Source of the DNA: Candidatus Omnitrophota bacterium
GTDB lineage: Bacteria > Omnitrophota > Gorgyraeia > 2-01-FULL-45-10
Assembly (NCBI GenBank): GCA_003142795.1
Contig: PLNN01000046.1
Location: 23,525 to 63,839, forward strand
Length of the DNA stretch: 40,315 nt
Direction of reading: 5' to 3'
A program made the position numbers and the translations under genes. The notes beneath the pieces were generated by a model. That model saw only the letters and a program-made list of their open reading frames with translations, was not told the DNA's origin and did not search any database. Position 1 is the stretch's first letter, and every line of letters begins with the position of its first letter. Of this stretch, positions 31,273 through 40,248 are shown piece by piece.

Positions 31273-32529
31273 CTACGTTCCTAATTCCCAGCTTTCCAGA
31301 TATTTCTTCTGCTCATCGGTAAGACTGTCTATCTTCACACCGAGAGACTCCAGTTTTAATTTGGCTATATTGGTGTCTATGAACTCCGGCACTTTATAAA
31401 CTTTCTTATCCATCTTTTTATAATTTTTCACCATATATTCGCAGGCTAAGGCCTGGTTCGCAAAACTCATGTCCATGACGCTTGCCGGATGCCCTTCTGC
31501 CGCAGCGAGATTAACAAGCCTCCCCTCGCCCAAAAGGTTTATGCGCCTGCCTCCCCTGAGAGTATATTCATCGACGAACTCTCTCACCCTTCTCTTCTTT
31601 ACAGCCATTTTTTCAAGCGCCGGTATGTCAAGCTCCACGTTGAAATGGCCGGAATTGGCGACTATCGCGCCGTCTTTCATGATCTCGAAATGTTCTTTTC
31701 TTATGACGGATATGTCCCCTGTAAGCGTAACGAATACATCGCCGATCCTCGCTGCTTCTTTCAGGGGCCTTACGGTGTATCCGTCCATGACGGCCTCGAG
31801 CGCTTTCAGCGGGTCAACCTCGACTATCGTTACGTTCGCGCCCATTCCCCTGGCGCGCATGGCAACGCCCCTGCCGCACCATCCGTAGCCGCAGACAACG
31901 AAGTCAGCGCCGGCCAATAGCACATTTGTCGCCCGGACTATGCCATCGACCGTGGACTGCCCCGTGCCGTACCTGTTATCGAACAGGTGTTTTGTGTCGG
32001 CATCGTTCACGGCAATGATGGGATACATGAGAAGGCCGCTCTTCTCAAGGCTCCGCAGGCGTATGACGCCTGTAGTCGTCTCTTCGGTCCCGCCCATTAT
32101 ATTTTCGACCAGCGTCCTTTTCGTCTTGTGTATTGTAGAGACAAGGTCCGCGCCGTCGTCCATAGTAACGTTCGGCCTCGCGTCAAGGACAGCGTTGATG
32201 TGTTTATAGTATCTGGCATTATCTTCTCCCTTGACCGCGAACGTCGAGATCTTGAGATCCTTCACCATCGAAGCTGCAACATCATCCTGTGTGCTTAGAG
32301 GATTCGACGCGCACATAATGACGTTGGCGCCGCCTTCTTTCAGCGTCCAGGCAAGGTTGGCCGTCTCTGTAGTGACGTGAAGACAGCAGGAAACCGTTAC
32401 GCCTTTGAGCGGTTTCTCTTTCTTAAAATGTTTACGCACAAGCTGGAGCACCTTCATGTATTCATTCGCCCACTCGATCCTGAGCTTTCCCTTCTTCGCG
32501 AGTCCTAAATCCTTGACATCGTATTTCAT
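31273..32529 (-). CDS. ahcY: Adenosylhomocysteinase
   Basis: 418 residues, the shorter bacterial/archaeal form without the ~40-residue insert. It hydrolyses S-adenosylhomocysteine to adenosine and homocysteine with bound NAD. The NAD motif is [10 protein letters not shown], followed by [11 protein letters not shown]; other blocks are [12 protein letters not shown] and [17 protein letters not shown] six bases upstream supports the start. It directly follows metK, so the operon carries both the making of SAM and the disposal of its product. Confidence 0.97.
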   Translation of the reverse strand: MKYDVKDLGLAKKGKLRIEWANEYMKVLQLVRKHFKKEKPLKGVTVSCCLHVTTETANLAWTLKEGGANVIMCASNPLSTQDDVAASMVKDLKISTFAVKGEDNARYYKHINAVLDARPNVTMDDGADLVSTIHKTKRTLVENIMGGTEETTTGVIRLRSLEKSGLLMYPIIAVNDADTKHLFDNRYGTGQSTVDGIVRATNVLLAGADFVVCGYGWCGRGVAMRARGMGANVTIVEVDPLKALEAVMDGYTVRPLKEAARIGDVFVTLTGDISVIRKEHFEIMKDGAIVANSGHFNVELDIPALEKMAVKKRRVREFVDEYTLRGGRRINLLGEGRLVNLAAAEGHPASVMDMSFANQALACEYMVKNYKKMDKKVYKVPEFIDTNIAKLKLESLGVKIDSLTDEQKKYLESWELGT

Positions 32530-32547
32530 TGCGTTCTCCGTTATCGG

Positions 32548-33720
32548 TTATTTTACGTATTTTTTCAATTCTTTCGCCTGGTCTGTCTTCTCCCACGTAA
32601 AGCCCTCTCCGGTCCTCCCGAAGTGGCCGTACGCAGCCGTCTTTCTGAACCTCAGCCCGTCAGACTCGCGAAGTTTCAGTTCCGCTATTATGCCGTGCGG
32701 CGTCAATTCAAAATGTTCGCGTATTATTTTGATTATCTTGTCATCGCTGATCTTGCCCGTGCCGTAAGTATTGACCATCATCGACACAGGATCGGCCCTG
32801 CCAATAACATAGGCAAGCTGTATCATCAGCTTATCCGCTATGCCTGCGGCTACGAGGTTCTTTGCGATGTAGCGCCCCATATAAGCCGCTGAACGGTCCA
32901 CTTTTGTGGGATCTTTTCCCGAGAAAGCTCCTCCGCCGTGCGGGATAGTCCCGCCGTACGTATCGACTATGATCTTGCGCCCCGTCATTCCTGTGTCCGA
33001 TTGCGGGCCGCCTATTAAAAACTTACCTGTCTGATTAACGAAAAATTGCGTATCTTTATCGAAATACTGTTTCAGGATAGGCTTTGCTATTTTCTCGATC
33101 ATCTCTTTTCTGGCCTCTTCGGAAAATAGATCGGTCTTCTTATCCACGACTTCTTCCGTATGCTGGCTTGCCAGAACTACCGATGTCACACGCACCGGTT
33201 TTCCGTCTCGGTACTCTACGGTAACCTGGGATTTTCCGTCAGGCCCCAGATATCTCAATTTATTATTCTTCCTCAATTCCGCCATTCGTGCGCACAGCTT
33301 GTGGGCGAGCATTATGGGAAGCGGCATCAATTCCGGCGTTTCGTTGCATGCATAGCCCATCATCATGCCCTGGTCGCCGGCCCCGCCTTTATCCACGCCC
33401 ATCGCTATATCGGGCGACTGGGTATGTATGGCGTTAAGTATCGCACAGGTGTGATAATCAAACCCGTACTTGGGATGGTTATAACCTATGTCTTTTAATA
33501 CATTTCGGACCAGGCTGTGTATATCCGCATAGGCGTTAGTCGTTATCTCGCCGCCGATTATTATAAGACCCATAGTAACGTAAGTCTCGCAGGCCACCCT
33601 GCCTGCCGGATCCTGCCTTAACACTTCATCAAGCACTCCATCCGAAACCTGGTCGCATACCTTATCGGGATGCCCTTCCGTAACGCTTTCAGACGTAAAC
33701 AGATAATTGTGTTTTACCAT
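32548..33720 (-). CDS. metK: S-adenosylmethionine synthetase
   Basis: 390 residues, full length. It makes SAM from methionine and ATP in the cytoplasm. Signatures are [25 protein letters not shown] (family signature 1) and [16 protein letters not shown] (signature 2). AGG six bases upstream supports the start. It sits between a nucleotidyltransferase and ahcY. The three-base gap upstream leaves no room for a SAM riboswitch. Confidence 0.97.
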   Translation of the reverse strand: MVKHNYLFTSESVTEGHPDKVCDQVSDGVLDEVLRQDPAGRVACETYVTMGLIIIGGEITTNAYADIHSLVRNVLKDIGYNHPKYGFDYHTCAILNAIHTQSPDIAMGVDKGGAGDQGMMMGYACNETPELMPLPIMLAHKLCARMAELRKNNKLRYLGPDGKSQVTVEYRDGKPVRVTSVVLASQHTEEVVDKKTDLFSEEARKEMIEKIAKPILKQYFDKDTQFFVNQTGKFLIGGPQSDTGMTGRKIIVDTYGGTIPHGGGAFSGKDPTKVDRSAAYMGRYIAKNLVAAGIADKLMIQLAYVIGRADPVSMMVNTYGTGKISDDKIIKIIREHFELTPHGIIAELKLRESDGLRFRKTAAYGHFGRTGEGFTWEKTDQAKELKKYVK

Positions 33721-33723
33721 TCT

Positions 33724-34473
33724 TTACCTCTCCTTGTTTAAATATTCCGTATCCGCCCTTTTGTAAGATTCGATCGTCCCTATATCGTACCAATCCTCAG
33801 AAAAAGCGAACCCGTAGACATTATCGGCCTTGCTCAGCCATCCTATATAATAGCCGGGCGCGTCCACCTTATCCTGCATCCCTACATACCTATCTATAAA
33901 AGAAAGTTTTCCTCTGGGGAAATAATATATGCCTGTCGATATTAAAGTGGATGCCGGCGTCTTTGGCTTTTCGGCAAAATCGACCACCTTATTATTCCCG
34001 TCTATCTTAACGACCCCGAAACTCTTCGCCTCATCAAGGCTTTTTATATCATGGAGCGCTATCGATACCCCGTCGGGCCTCGTTTTCGCGAATTCCAGGA
34101 ATTCGTTCAGATTGAAATCGAACAGATTGTCGCCTGCGATCACCAGGACATCGTCGTCGACCGCCTTGTCCTTTATCACGATACTGATATCCTTGATCGC
34201 CCCGAGCCGAGTATCGTTGGACGTGCTGCCGTCGTTGATCAAAAATATTTTCCGGCGATACTCGGAAATAACAAGCCAGCTTCTGAAATTTTCGAAAAAT
34301 TTCGCGTTCGTTATAATATATATAGAATGAACTTTGTCTTTTACCGCGCCAACTTTATCGAGTATCCTGTCGATGATCAGCGAACCCGCCACCGGAAGAA
34401 GCGATTTCGGCGTCTTCAGGGTAAGGGGCTCGAGTCTCGTCGCATATCCGGCCGCCAGCACAATGACTATCAT
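33724..34473 (-). CDS. Sugar-phosphate nucleotidyltransferase
   Basis: 249 residues. The N-terminal signature LAAGYATRLEPLTLKTPKSLLPV is the nucleotide-binding motif of the glucose-1-phosphate thymidylyl/mannose-1-phosphate guanylyltransferase family; GDNLF carries the metal aspartate. Later blocks are SIALHDIKSLDEAKSFGVV and STGIYYFP. There is no left-handed beta-helix extension. Nucleotide and sugar are not decidable. The ATG overlaps the upstream isomerase stop as ATGA, so it may activate the hexose phosphate that enzyme supplies. Confidence 0.85.
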   Translation of the reverse strand: MIVIVLAAGYATRLEPLTLKTPKSLLPVAGSLIIDRILDKVGAVKDKVHSIYIITNAKFFENFRSWLVISEYRRKIFLINDGSTSNDTRLGAIKDISIVIKDKAVDDDVLVIAGDNLFDFNLNEFLEFAKTRPDGVSIALHDIKSLDEAKSFGVVKIDGNNKVVDFAEKPKTPASTLISTGIYYFPRGKLSFIDRYVGMQDKVDAPGYYIGWLSKADNVYGFAFSEDWYDIGTIESYKRADTEYLNKER

Positions 34474-35552
34474 CTCTTGCCAAGCTCCTCTTTCAGATAG
34501 ACTATGCTCTTGACGGGGGTGGGATCACATTGGTTCAATATGGCAAGATAAAAACTCACCAAGTCTCCCGTATAGATAAGCGAGAATATCCTTGTCAATA
34601 ATGCATTGCCGGAGGAGTTCACTTCTATCACCCTGACCTTGCGGCCTGAGATTATATTTTTTATTATATCCATCCTGCGGGCGATGCGCGCGGGATCGCC
34701 TGCGTCCCTTAATATGATCACGACGAAATCCTTTAAAAGACCTTTCGGATTTTCCCACCCGACTATCTCATTATGGTTCATCTCCGGCAGGACGTGTGTT
34801 GATGAAAGGGTCTTTGAGTTCTCGGCAAGCTGGCCTCTCCACCTGGTCGCCGCGCAATCGAAATGGTCCTGGCCGGAATATATTATCGGATACTTCTGAT
34901 ATAAGCTTCCGGCAATATCCTTGGCGCGATTTTTCCCGGAAGGTACATCATGGCCCAATTCTTTATCTTTAAGGCCTCTTATGGTTTTTATCGTTTCATC
35001 TATATACGCGGTTTGGTCCTTTATCAGGCCGATCTTCGATAACAGTATAAGCGCCGGAAAGAAAGAATATCCGAGCGCGCATCGCGGGGGAAGGCCGCCC
35101 GGTATCTTCAGCACCGGGAAGCCGTCCGTTTTGGCCAATCTCTCCAGCTCTCCGCCTGAAGTTATCGCGACTATCTTCGCTTTTTTTGCCTTCGCGTCTT
35201 TATAGGCGCTTAAAGTCTCTTCTGTATTCCCGGAGTAGCTGGAGACAACGACGAGCGACAAATTATCCACAAATTTTGGAAGAGCATAATTCCGGTTGAC
35301 CAGGATAGGGACCGTTACTTCATCGGCAAGATAGGATCTTATGATATCGGCGCCTATCGCGGAACCGCCGAGGCCGGTAAAGACGATGTTTTTATGATCG
35401 GCTTTCAGGGAAACGGGCAGTTCGAAAGCGTTACCGATCCCCGCAGCTTTTTCGCATTGGTCAGAGAACGACTCGATAAGGCTCATCATATCCGAGCCGT
35501 CATATTTCTTTATTGTTTTTAAATCGTCTAAGATCATTTCTTTCATTGTCAT
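34470..35552 (-). CDS. SIS-domain bifunctional phosphoglucose/phosphomannose isomerase-like protein
   Basis: 360 residues with two SIS folds. FTGLGGSAIGADI and VVSSYSGNTEETLSAY are the sugar-phosphate loops of the PGI/PMI family, and ENSKTLSSTHVLPEMNHNEIVGWE carries its conserved glutamate and histidine region. It probably interconverts glucose-6-P, fructose-6-P and mannose-6-P. It overlaps ptsI upstream and the nucleotidyltransferase downstream as ATGA at both ends, placing hexose phosphate supply beside phosphorelay genes. Confidence 0.85.
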   Translation of the reverse strand: MTMKEMILDDLKTIKKYDGSDMMSLIESFSDQCEKAAGIGNAFELPVSLKADHKNIVFTGLGGSAIGADIIRSYLADEVTVPILVNRNYALPKFVDNLSLVVVSSYSGNTEETLSAYKDAKAKKAKIVAITSGGELERLAKTDGFPVLKIPGGLPPRCALGYSFFPALILLSKIGLIKDQTAYIDETIKTIRGLKDKELGHDVPSGKNRAKDIAGSLYQKYPIIYSGQDHFDCAATRWRGQLAENSKTLSSTHVLPEMNHNEIVGWENPKGLLKDFVVIILRDAGDPARIARRMDIIKNIISGRKVRVIEVNSSGNALLTRIFSLIYTGDLVSFYLAILNQCDPTPVKSIVYLKEELGKR

Positions 35553-37312
35553 TCTACTTCGATCGCAAGGTCAGGCACTATTTCTTTCAATTTCTTCCGT
35601 GCGAACTTTTCAACTTCTTTGCCGGTAGGCAATGTGATCGCTTCATGCGCTATCTCTTTGGCCTGCCGGACCGTGACGGACCTTATTATGCGCTTTATTT
35701 CCGGGATCGCTATGGGCGAAGTGCTGAATTCGTCAAGGCCCAGGCCCAGAAGAATTATCGTCATCGATATATCACCCGCCATCTCTCCGCACATCCCGAT
35801 CCAGATACCGGCATTGTGGCCGTTTTCGATCACGGTCTTTATGAGCCTTAAGACCGCCGGATGGGCCGGTTCGTAAAGATACGCTATTTTTTCATTGACC
35901 CTGTCTACGGCAAGCGAATACTGGATGAGGTCATTCGTGCCAATGGAAAAGAAGTCCACCTCTTTTGCCAGTATATCGCTCGTAATTGCGGCTGACGGCA
36001 CTTCTATCATCGCCCCGACTTCCATCTCCTCGTCGAACGGGACGGAATCTTTCCTGAGGTCTTTTTTCACTTCCTCGAGTATGGCATTAGCCTGGCGTAA
36101 TTCCTCAAGCCCGGATATCATGGGATACATCACTTTAAGTTTTCCGTGAGCGGATGCCCGGAGGATCGCCCTTAATTGCACCTTGAATATATCCGGCCGC
36201 GCAAGACAAAATCTTATCGCGCGCCAGCCAAGGAACGGGTTCATCTGCTGGGGGACTTCCAGCTGGGAAAGGAATTTGTCTCCGCCGATATCAAGCGTTC
36301 TTATAATGACCGATTCCGGCTTTATTTTTTTAGCAACGATCGAATAGGCCCTGTACTGGATCTCTTCGGTCGGCAGCTCTTTCCTGTTCATGTAAAAATA
36401 TTCCGTCCTGTACAGGCCTATGCCGGAAGCGCCGTGCGATATCACCGATGTAACGTCTTCCGGCACTTCTATATTCGCCGCCAATTCTACTTTCCTGCCA
36501 TCCAATGTTATGCACGGCAGGTTCTTTGCTTCCAACAGATGTTTTTCGAACGCGACAAATCTTTCCCTGTCCGTCTCGTATTTTTTGAGGGTCTTCGGCA
36601 AAGGATTTATAATGACCATGCCGCGGGTCCCGTCAATTATTATTTCATCGCCTGACTCAACCGCCTTTGTTAATGATTCCAGTCCGACTACCGCGGGGAT
36701 CTCGAGAGATTTTGCCATGATCGCGGTATGCGAGGTCCTGCCTCCAATGTCTGTCGCAAAAGCGGTGACGTTCTTTTTATGCATTGTGGCGGTATCGGAA
36801 GGAGAAAGATCATAAGCGACGACCACGACTTTCTCTTTGAGGTTCGAGAGTACGTCTTCCTTCGCGCCTATCAGGTTCTTCAGGATCCTTCTGCCGACGT
36901 CATTTATATCGCTTATCCTCTCCTTGAGATACTCGTCGTCCATCTCGGAGAAGACCTTGATGTATTTTCTGAGAACGTCCTGGAATATATATTCGATCGA
37001 CAGTTTCTCGCGTTTAAGCCTTGTTATGACCTCTTCTATCAGCATACTGTCGTCGATGACCAGGAGATGGGCGCTGAATATCTGGCCGTGCTCTATGCCC
37101 ATCTCTTCGGATATGCGTTTTTTGATCTCCATTATCTCGTTCTTCGTCTGGACGAGCGCATCCTTAAAACGCTTTATTTCGTTCTGTATATAATCTTCTT
37201 TTATATTGCGCCTGGGGATGGTGTACTGTTCCCTGCCGAAAAGAAATGCTTTACCGATGGTTATACCGGGCGATGCCGGAATACCTTTCAGCACTATCTC
37301 TTTCTTTTTCAT
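35549..37312 (-). CDS. ptsI: Phosphoenolpyruvate-protein phosphotransferase (PTS Enzyme I)
   Basis: 587 residues, normal length. It moves phosphate from PEP to HPr. The phospho-histidine is H195 in GGRTSHTAIMAKSLEIP. The C-terminal PEP-binding barrel shows GIGLYRTEYFYM, GGDKF and EIPSAA-like ISVPSA blocks (here IEVPSAA), and the catalytic cysteine is in IGMCGEMAGD. It follows ptsH by 15 bases. No EIIB or EIIC permease gene is in the window, so a regulatory phosphorelay with the PtsN-like protein upstream is likely. Confidence 0.95.
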   Translation of the reverse strand: MKKKEIVLKGIPASPGITIGKAFLFGREQYTIPRRNIKEDYIQNEIKRFKDALVQTKNEIMEIKKRISEEMGIEHGQIFSAHLLVIDDSMLIEEVITRLKREKLSIEYIFQDVLRKYIKVFSEMDDEYLKERISDINDVGRRILKNLIGAKEDVLSNLKEKVVVVAYDLSPSDTATMHKKNVTAFATDIGGRTSHTAIMAKSLEIPAVVGLESLTKAVESGDEIIIDGTRGMVIINPLPKTLKKYETDRERFVAFEKHLLEAKNLPCITLDGRKVELAANIEVPEDVTSVISHGASGIGLYRTEYFYMNRKELPTEEIQYRAYSIVAKKIKPESVIIRTLDIGGDKFLSQLEVPQQMNPFLGWRAIRFCLARPDIFKVQLRAILRASAHGKLKVMYPMISGLEELRQANAILEEVKKDLRKDSVPFDEEMEVGAMIEVPSAAITSDILAKEVDFFSIGTNDLIQYSLAVDRVNEKIAYLYEPAHPAVLRLIKTVIENGHNAGIWIGMCGEMAGDISMTIILLGLGLDEFSTSPIAIPEIKRIIRSVTVRQAKEIAHEAITLPTGKEVEKFARKKLKEIVPDLAIEVE

Positions 37313-37327
37313 GCCTCATACCCCTCT

Positions 37328-37606
37328 TTAGATTATGAAATCCTCGATATCATCGTGAGATAATAATTTTTCCAACTCGGCCATGGCCTGCTCGGCGTCT
37401 TCGCCGTTTACCACGACCGTGATCTTTGAACCGGCGCCGGCCTCGAGCATCATTATGCCCATGATCGACTTGCCGTTGACCTTCTGTTTGCCTTTGGAAA
37501 CGGTTATATCGCTGTTGAATTTATTCGCGATCTGGACGAACAGCGCGGCCGGCCTTGCATGCAGGCCTTGCTTATTCTTGATCGCTATTACCTTTTCGAC
37601 CGTCAT
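37328..37606 (-). CDS. ptsH: HPr phosphocarrier protein
   Basis: 92 residues. It accepts phosphate from Enzyme I at H16 in QGLHARPA. S47 in NGKSIMGIMML matches the Ser46 site phosphorylated by HPr kinase in many bacteria, so kinase control is possible, although hprK is not in the window. It lies between yvcK and ptsI with gaps of 7 and 15 bases. Confidence 0.97.
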   Translation of the reverse strand: MTVEKVIAIKNKQGLHARPAALFVQIANKFNSDITVSKGKQKVNGKSIMGIMMLEAGAGSKITVVVNGEDAEQAMAELEKLLSHDDIEDFII

Positions 37607-37613
37607 GATAATT

Positions 37614-38858
37614 TTATCCTTTAGATTTCTTGAGACTCGTTATGAGATCTATTATGAGCTTCGCCAATTTTGCCGGATCGTGCCTTACGTAATCTTTCGG
37701 GTTTATTATATGCGCTTCCACGACCTTGCATTTCATCCTTTTTAGATTTTCGGAATCGGGAAAAACCGGATAAGATTTCTCGCCCTTATATTTTTTTAAA
37801 AGCTCTTCCGGTATCTTCGCGGTATTGATTATGCAATATTCCGCTATGCCGGGAGCGGTATGCTCTACTATGGCCTTCAGGTGATCGCTTGCCTTATAAT
37901 CGTCGGTTTCGCCTTTCTGCGTCATCACATTACAGGCATATATCTTAATGGCCTTCGAAGCTATTATCTCCTGATAGACTTTCCCGACCAGCAGGTTCGG
38001 CATTATGCTTGTATAAAGACTCCCCGGGCCCAGGATTATCGCATCGGCCTTCTTTATATCTTCTATTGCTTCCTCGGTCGGCCTGCAATTTGCCGGCCTC
38101 AGGTGGACGCGTTTTATGGGACTGCCGGCCTTCGGTATCGCGCTCTCTCCGACCGTCTCGGAACCATCGACATGTTCGGCCACAAGGCTGATCTTATCCA
38201 GCGTCGAAGGCACGACCCTGCCTCTTATGGCAAGGACCTTGCTCGATTCTTTTATCGCGGCGTCAAAATTGCCCGTTACTTTGGAAAGAGCCGTTATGAA
38301 GAGATTGCCGAAACTATGGCCGGCAAGAGCGCTCCCTTCTTCGAACCTGAACTGGAATAGTTTTCCCATGAGCGGTTCGGCATCGGCCAGGGCCACGAGG
38401 CAATTCCTTATATCGCCGGGCGGCAACACATCATATTCTTTTCTTAAACGGCCCGACGAACCGCCGTCATCGGCCACGGTAACTACAGCCGTGATATTGC
38501 TGGTATATTCTTTAAGACCATGAATGAGCGTCGAAAGCCCCGTCCCCCCGCCCAAGACCACTATCCTCGGGCCTTTCTCCAATATCCTTTTCTGGTAGAT
38601 CTTATCTACGAGCCCGTCAGACTCTTCCGGAAGGAATATCGTGACGAACGATTTTATTATCCTCTTAATGCCCGTTACGACCGCGAGTATCCCGGCTATT
38701 ATTACAAAAGCCGCAAATGTCTTATTTCTCGCGTTCGGCTCCATCAGCACCATCACAAATCCCATAGATATCATCATGACGCCGAAGACGGATAGCGTGA
38801 TCCATCTTTTCACCCACATGCCGGGGTAGAGCCATTTAAACGCTTTTAATATTTTCAT
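37614..38858 (-). CDS. yvcK: YvcK/CofD-family protein with N-terminal membrane helices
   Basis: 414 residues. The first ~70 residues form two membrane helices (~20-40 and ~48-66), and the family domain follows from residue ~97: VVLGGGTGLSTLIHGL, VTVADDGGSSGRLR and LPPGDIRNCLVAL. YvcK (GlmR) proteins bind UDP-GlcNAc and steer carbon between glycolysis and cell-wall precursors. Bacillus YvcK is soluble and ~320 residues, so the membrane anchor is an addition. It lies next to HPr, as yvcK does in Bacillus (with crh), which supports a carbon-control role. Confidence 0.9.
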   Translation of the reverse strand: MKILKAFKWLYPGMWVKRWITLSVFGVMMISMGFVMVLMEPNARNKTFAAFVIIAGILAVVTGIKRIIKSFVTIFLPEESDGLVDKIYQKRILEKGPRIVVLGGGTGLSTLIHGLKEYTSNITAVVTVADDGGSSGRLRKEYDVLPPGDIRNCLVALADAEPLMGKLFQFRFEEGSALAGHSFGNLFITALSKVTGNFDAAIKESSKVLAIRGRVVPSTLDKISLVAEHVDGSETVGESAIPKAGSPIKRVHLRPANCRPTEEAIEDIKKADAIILGPGSLYTSIMPNLLVGKVYQEIIASKAIKIYACNVMTQKGETDDYKASDHLKAIVEHTAPGIAEYCIINTAKIPEELLKKYKGEKSYPVFPDSENLKRMKCKVVEAHIINPKDYVRHDPAKLAKLIIDLITSLKKSKG

Positions 38859-38874
38859 TATAAATTATTGAGTT

Positions 38875-39339
38875 TTAATACTTTTTCGAATCTTCGTCCT
38901 GGATTATTCGCAATATCTCTTTTTCGTCTTTAGCTTTTTTAAGGAGCTCTCTGAAATATTTATCTTTTAACATCCTAGATATCCTGGCGAGAGCTTTCAG
39001 GTGGGGCCCTGCGGACTCTTCCGGAGCTATGAGAAGAAAGAATATATATACGGGCTCTCCGTCCAGTGAATCAAAATTCACTCCCTGCTGGGACAAACCG
39101 AACGCGGCCACAAGATCCTTTACATTTGCCGTCTTGGCGTGCGGTATCCCGATGCCCTGTCCTATGCCTGTGGAACCCAAAGATTCCCTGGTCATGAGGG
39201 CTCTTATAAGGTCTTCTTTATTCTTTATGTCCTCGGCTTTGGCTAAAGTATCGACCAATTCCCTTATCACGCCTTCTTTATCGGTCGCTTTCAGGTCTGC
39301 CGTAACAGCCTTCTTGTTCAAGAATTCCATGATCTTCAT
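38875..39339 (-). CDS. ptsN: PTS EIIA protein of the PtsN (nitrogen/fructose) family
   Basis: 154 residues from the ATG at 39339, which has GGAGG nine bases upstream; the open frame continues to 39432 but that would run through tRNA-Gly. The phosphate-accepting residue is H67 in GIGIPHAKT. The block LVAAFGLSQQGVNFDSLDGEPVYIFFL is typical of the family. As the first protein gene of the operon it should receive phosphate from HPr and regulate targets. The tRNA-Gly 3' end is only 40 bases upstream. Confidence 0.9.
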   Translation of the reverse strand: MKIMEFLNKKAVTADLKATDKEGVIRELVDTLAKAEDIKNKEDLIRALMTRESLGSTGIGQGIGIPHAKTANVKDLVAAFGLSQQGVNFDSLDGEPVYIFFLLIAPEESAGPHLKALARISRMLKDKYFRELLKKAKDEKEILRIIQDEDSKKY

Positions 39340-39379
39340 ACTATACTGCCTCCTATTTGTACTAGCGTCTGTGTAAAAC

Positions 39380-39454
39380 TGGAGCGGCGGATGGGGTTCG
39401 AACCCACGACATCGACCTTGGCAAGGTCGCATTCTACCACTGAATTACCGCCGC
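39380..39454 (-). tRNA. tRNA-Gly (GCC)
   Basis: 75 bases with encoded CCA. The acceptor stem starts GCGGCGG and closes with CCGCCGC; the anticodon loop TTGCCAA gives GCC; the T arm contains GGTTCGAACCC. It is the last tRNA before ptsN. Confidence 0.97.
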
Positions 39455-39479
39455 GTTGTGATTCAAATTAAACTTTATA

Positions 39480-39555
39480 TGGTGCCCGCACCAAGAATCG
39501 AACTTGGAACCTTGACATTAAGAGTGTCCTGCTCTGCCAATTGAGCTATGCGGGC
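39480..39555 (-). tRNA. tRNA-Lys (CTT)
   Basis: 76 bases with encoded CCA. Acceptor GCCCGCA pairs with TGCGGGC; the anticodon loop CTCTTAA gives CTT; the D arm AGCTCAATTGGCAGAGC is standard. Confidence 0.97.
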
Positions 39556-39869
39556 GTCGTAAAAATCTCATTTCGGCACGAATACAAATCTTATTCGATT
39601 TTTATTCCTTAGAAGGAAATCTAAAGTTTCCTTCTAACGCCCTGAACCCCGACTACGATAAATGGTTCAGGGCTGTTTTCCTTCCTCTGACTCAGGAGAC
39701 GCTGTTCTTCCTTTCCTCGAATAAGAAAATTATTATACTTAATTTTGTTAAACGTGTAAAGATGATTTTTAAAACTGCCCTACTTCGCTACTATATTTAG
39801 ACTCGTGAAGCTTCGTAGAGGCATTCCTTCGAAGCTCCATTACAGTTTAACTGTTGTAGCGAAGAAGAG
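39556..39869. repeat. tRNA spacer with repeated and hairpin-forming segments
   Basis: This 314-base spacer between tRNA-Lys and tRNA-Leu has no gene. At 39556-39640 lies a segment repeated at 40249-40315, containing a nine-pair hairpin AGAAGGAAA / TTTCCTTCT (39610-39634). At 39696-39718 lies a 23-base sequence found exactly again at 40039-40061. Near 39782-39866 CTTCGCTAC and GTAGCGAAG form an outer stem around further short palindromes. Confidence 0.8.
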
Positions 39870-39954
39870 TGGTGCGGGCGGAGGGATTTGAACCCCCAAG
39901 CCTTGCGGCATACGGTCCTAAGCCGTACACGTCTGCCAATTCCGTCACGCCCGC
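39870..39954 (-). tRNA. tRNA-Leu (TAG)
   Basis: 85 bases with encoded CCA and a long class II variable arm (TGCCGCAAGGCTT). The anticodon loop CTTAGGA gives TAG. Acceptor GCGGGCG pairs with CGCCCGC. Confidence 0.97.
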
Positions 39955-40171
39955 GTCGCGAAAACCATCTAACTATATCGCTCCTTAGGAAAGAAAACCT
40001 ATGGTTTTCCTTCCTAACGCTTATCCTGGTAAATTACAGAGACGCTGTTCTTCCTTTCCTCTGAGTGAAACGCCGTTGTTCCTTTTCCTTCCGCGTAAAA
40101 GTTCTCGTGCGCCGATAAGGAAAAACTATGCAAACATTATATGTTATATTACTTATTGATTCAATGAAAAC
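39955..40171. repeat. Second tRNA spacer with related repeats
   Basis: No gene is seen. It holds a hairpin TTAGGAAAGAAAACC / GGTTTTCCTTCCTAA (around 39993-40017) related to the one in the neighbouring spacer, and the second exact copy (40039-40061) of the 23-base repeat. C/T-rich sequence fills the rest. Confidence 0.7.
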
Positions 40172-40248
40172 TGGCGCGCCTGGGGTGAATCGAACACCCA
40201 ACCTGCTGGTTCGAAGCCAGCCACTCTATCCAATTGAGCTACAGGCGC
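40172..40248 (-). tRNA. tRNA-Arg (TCG)
   Basis: 77 bases with encoded CCA. Acceptor GCGCCTG pairs with CAGGCGC; the anticodon loop CTTCGAA gives TCG. It is the most upstream tRNA visible; the cluster may continue past the right edge. Confidence 0.97.

Noticed and set aside
33721-33723. SAM riboswitch before metK
   Set aside because: Only three bases separate metK from the gene upstream.
39340-39432. Longer N-terminus for ptsN
   Set aside because: The added codons would read through tRNA-Gly; the ATG at 39339 has a good ribosome site.
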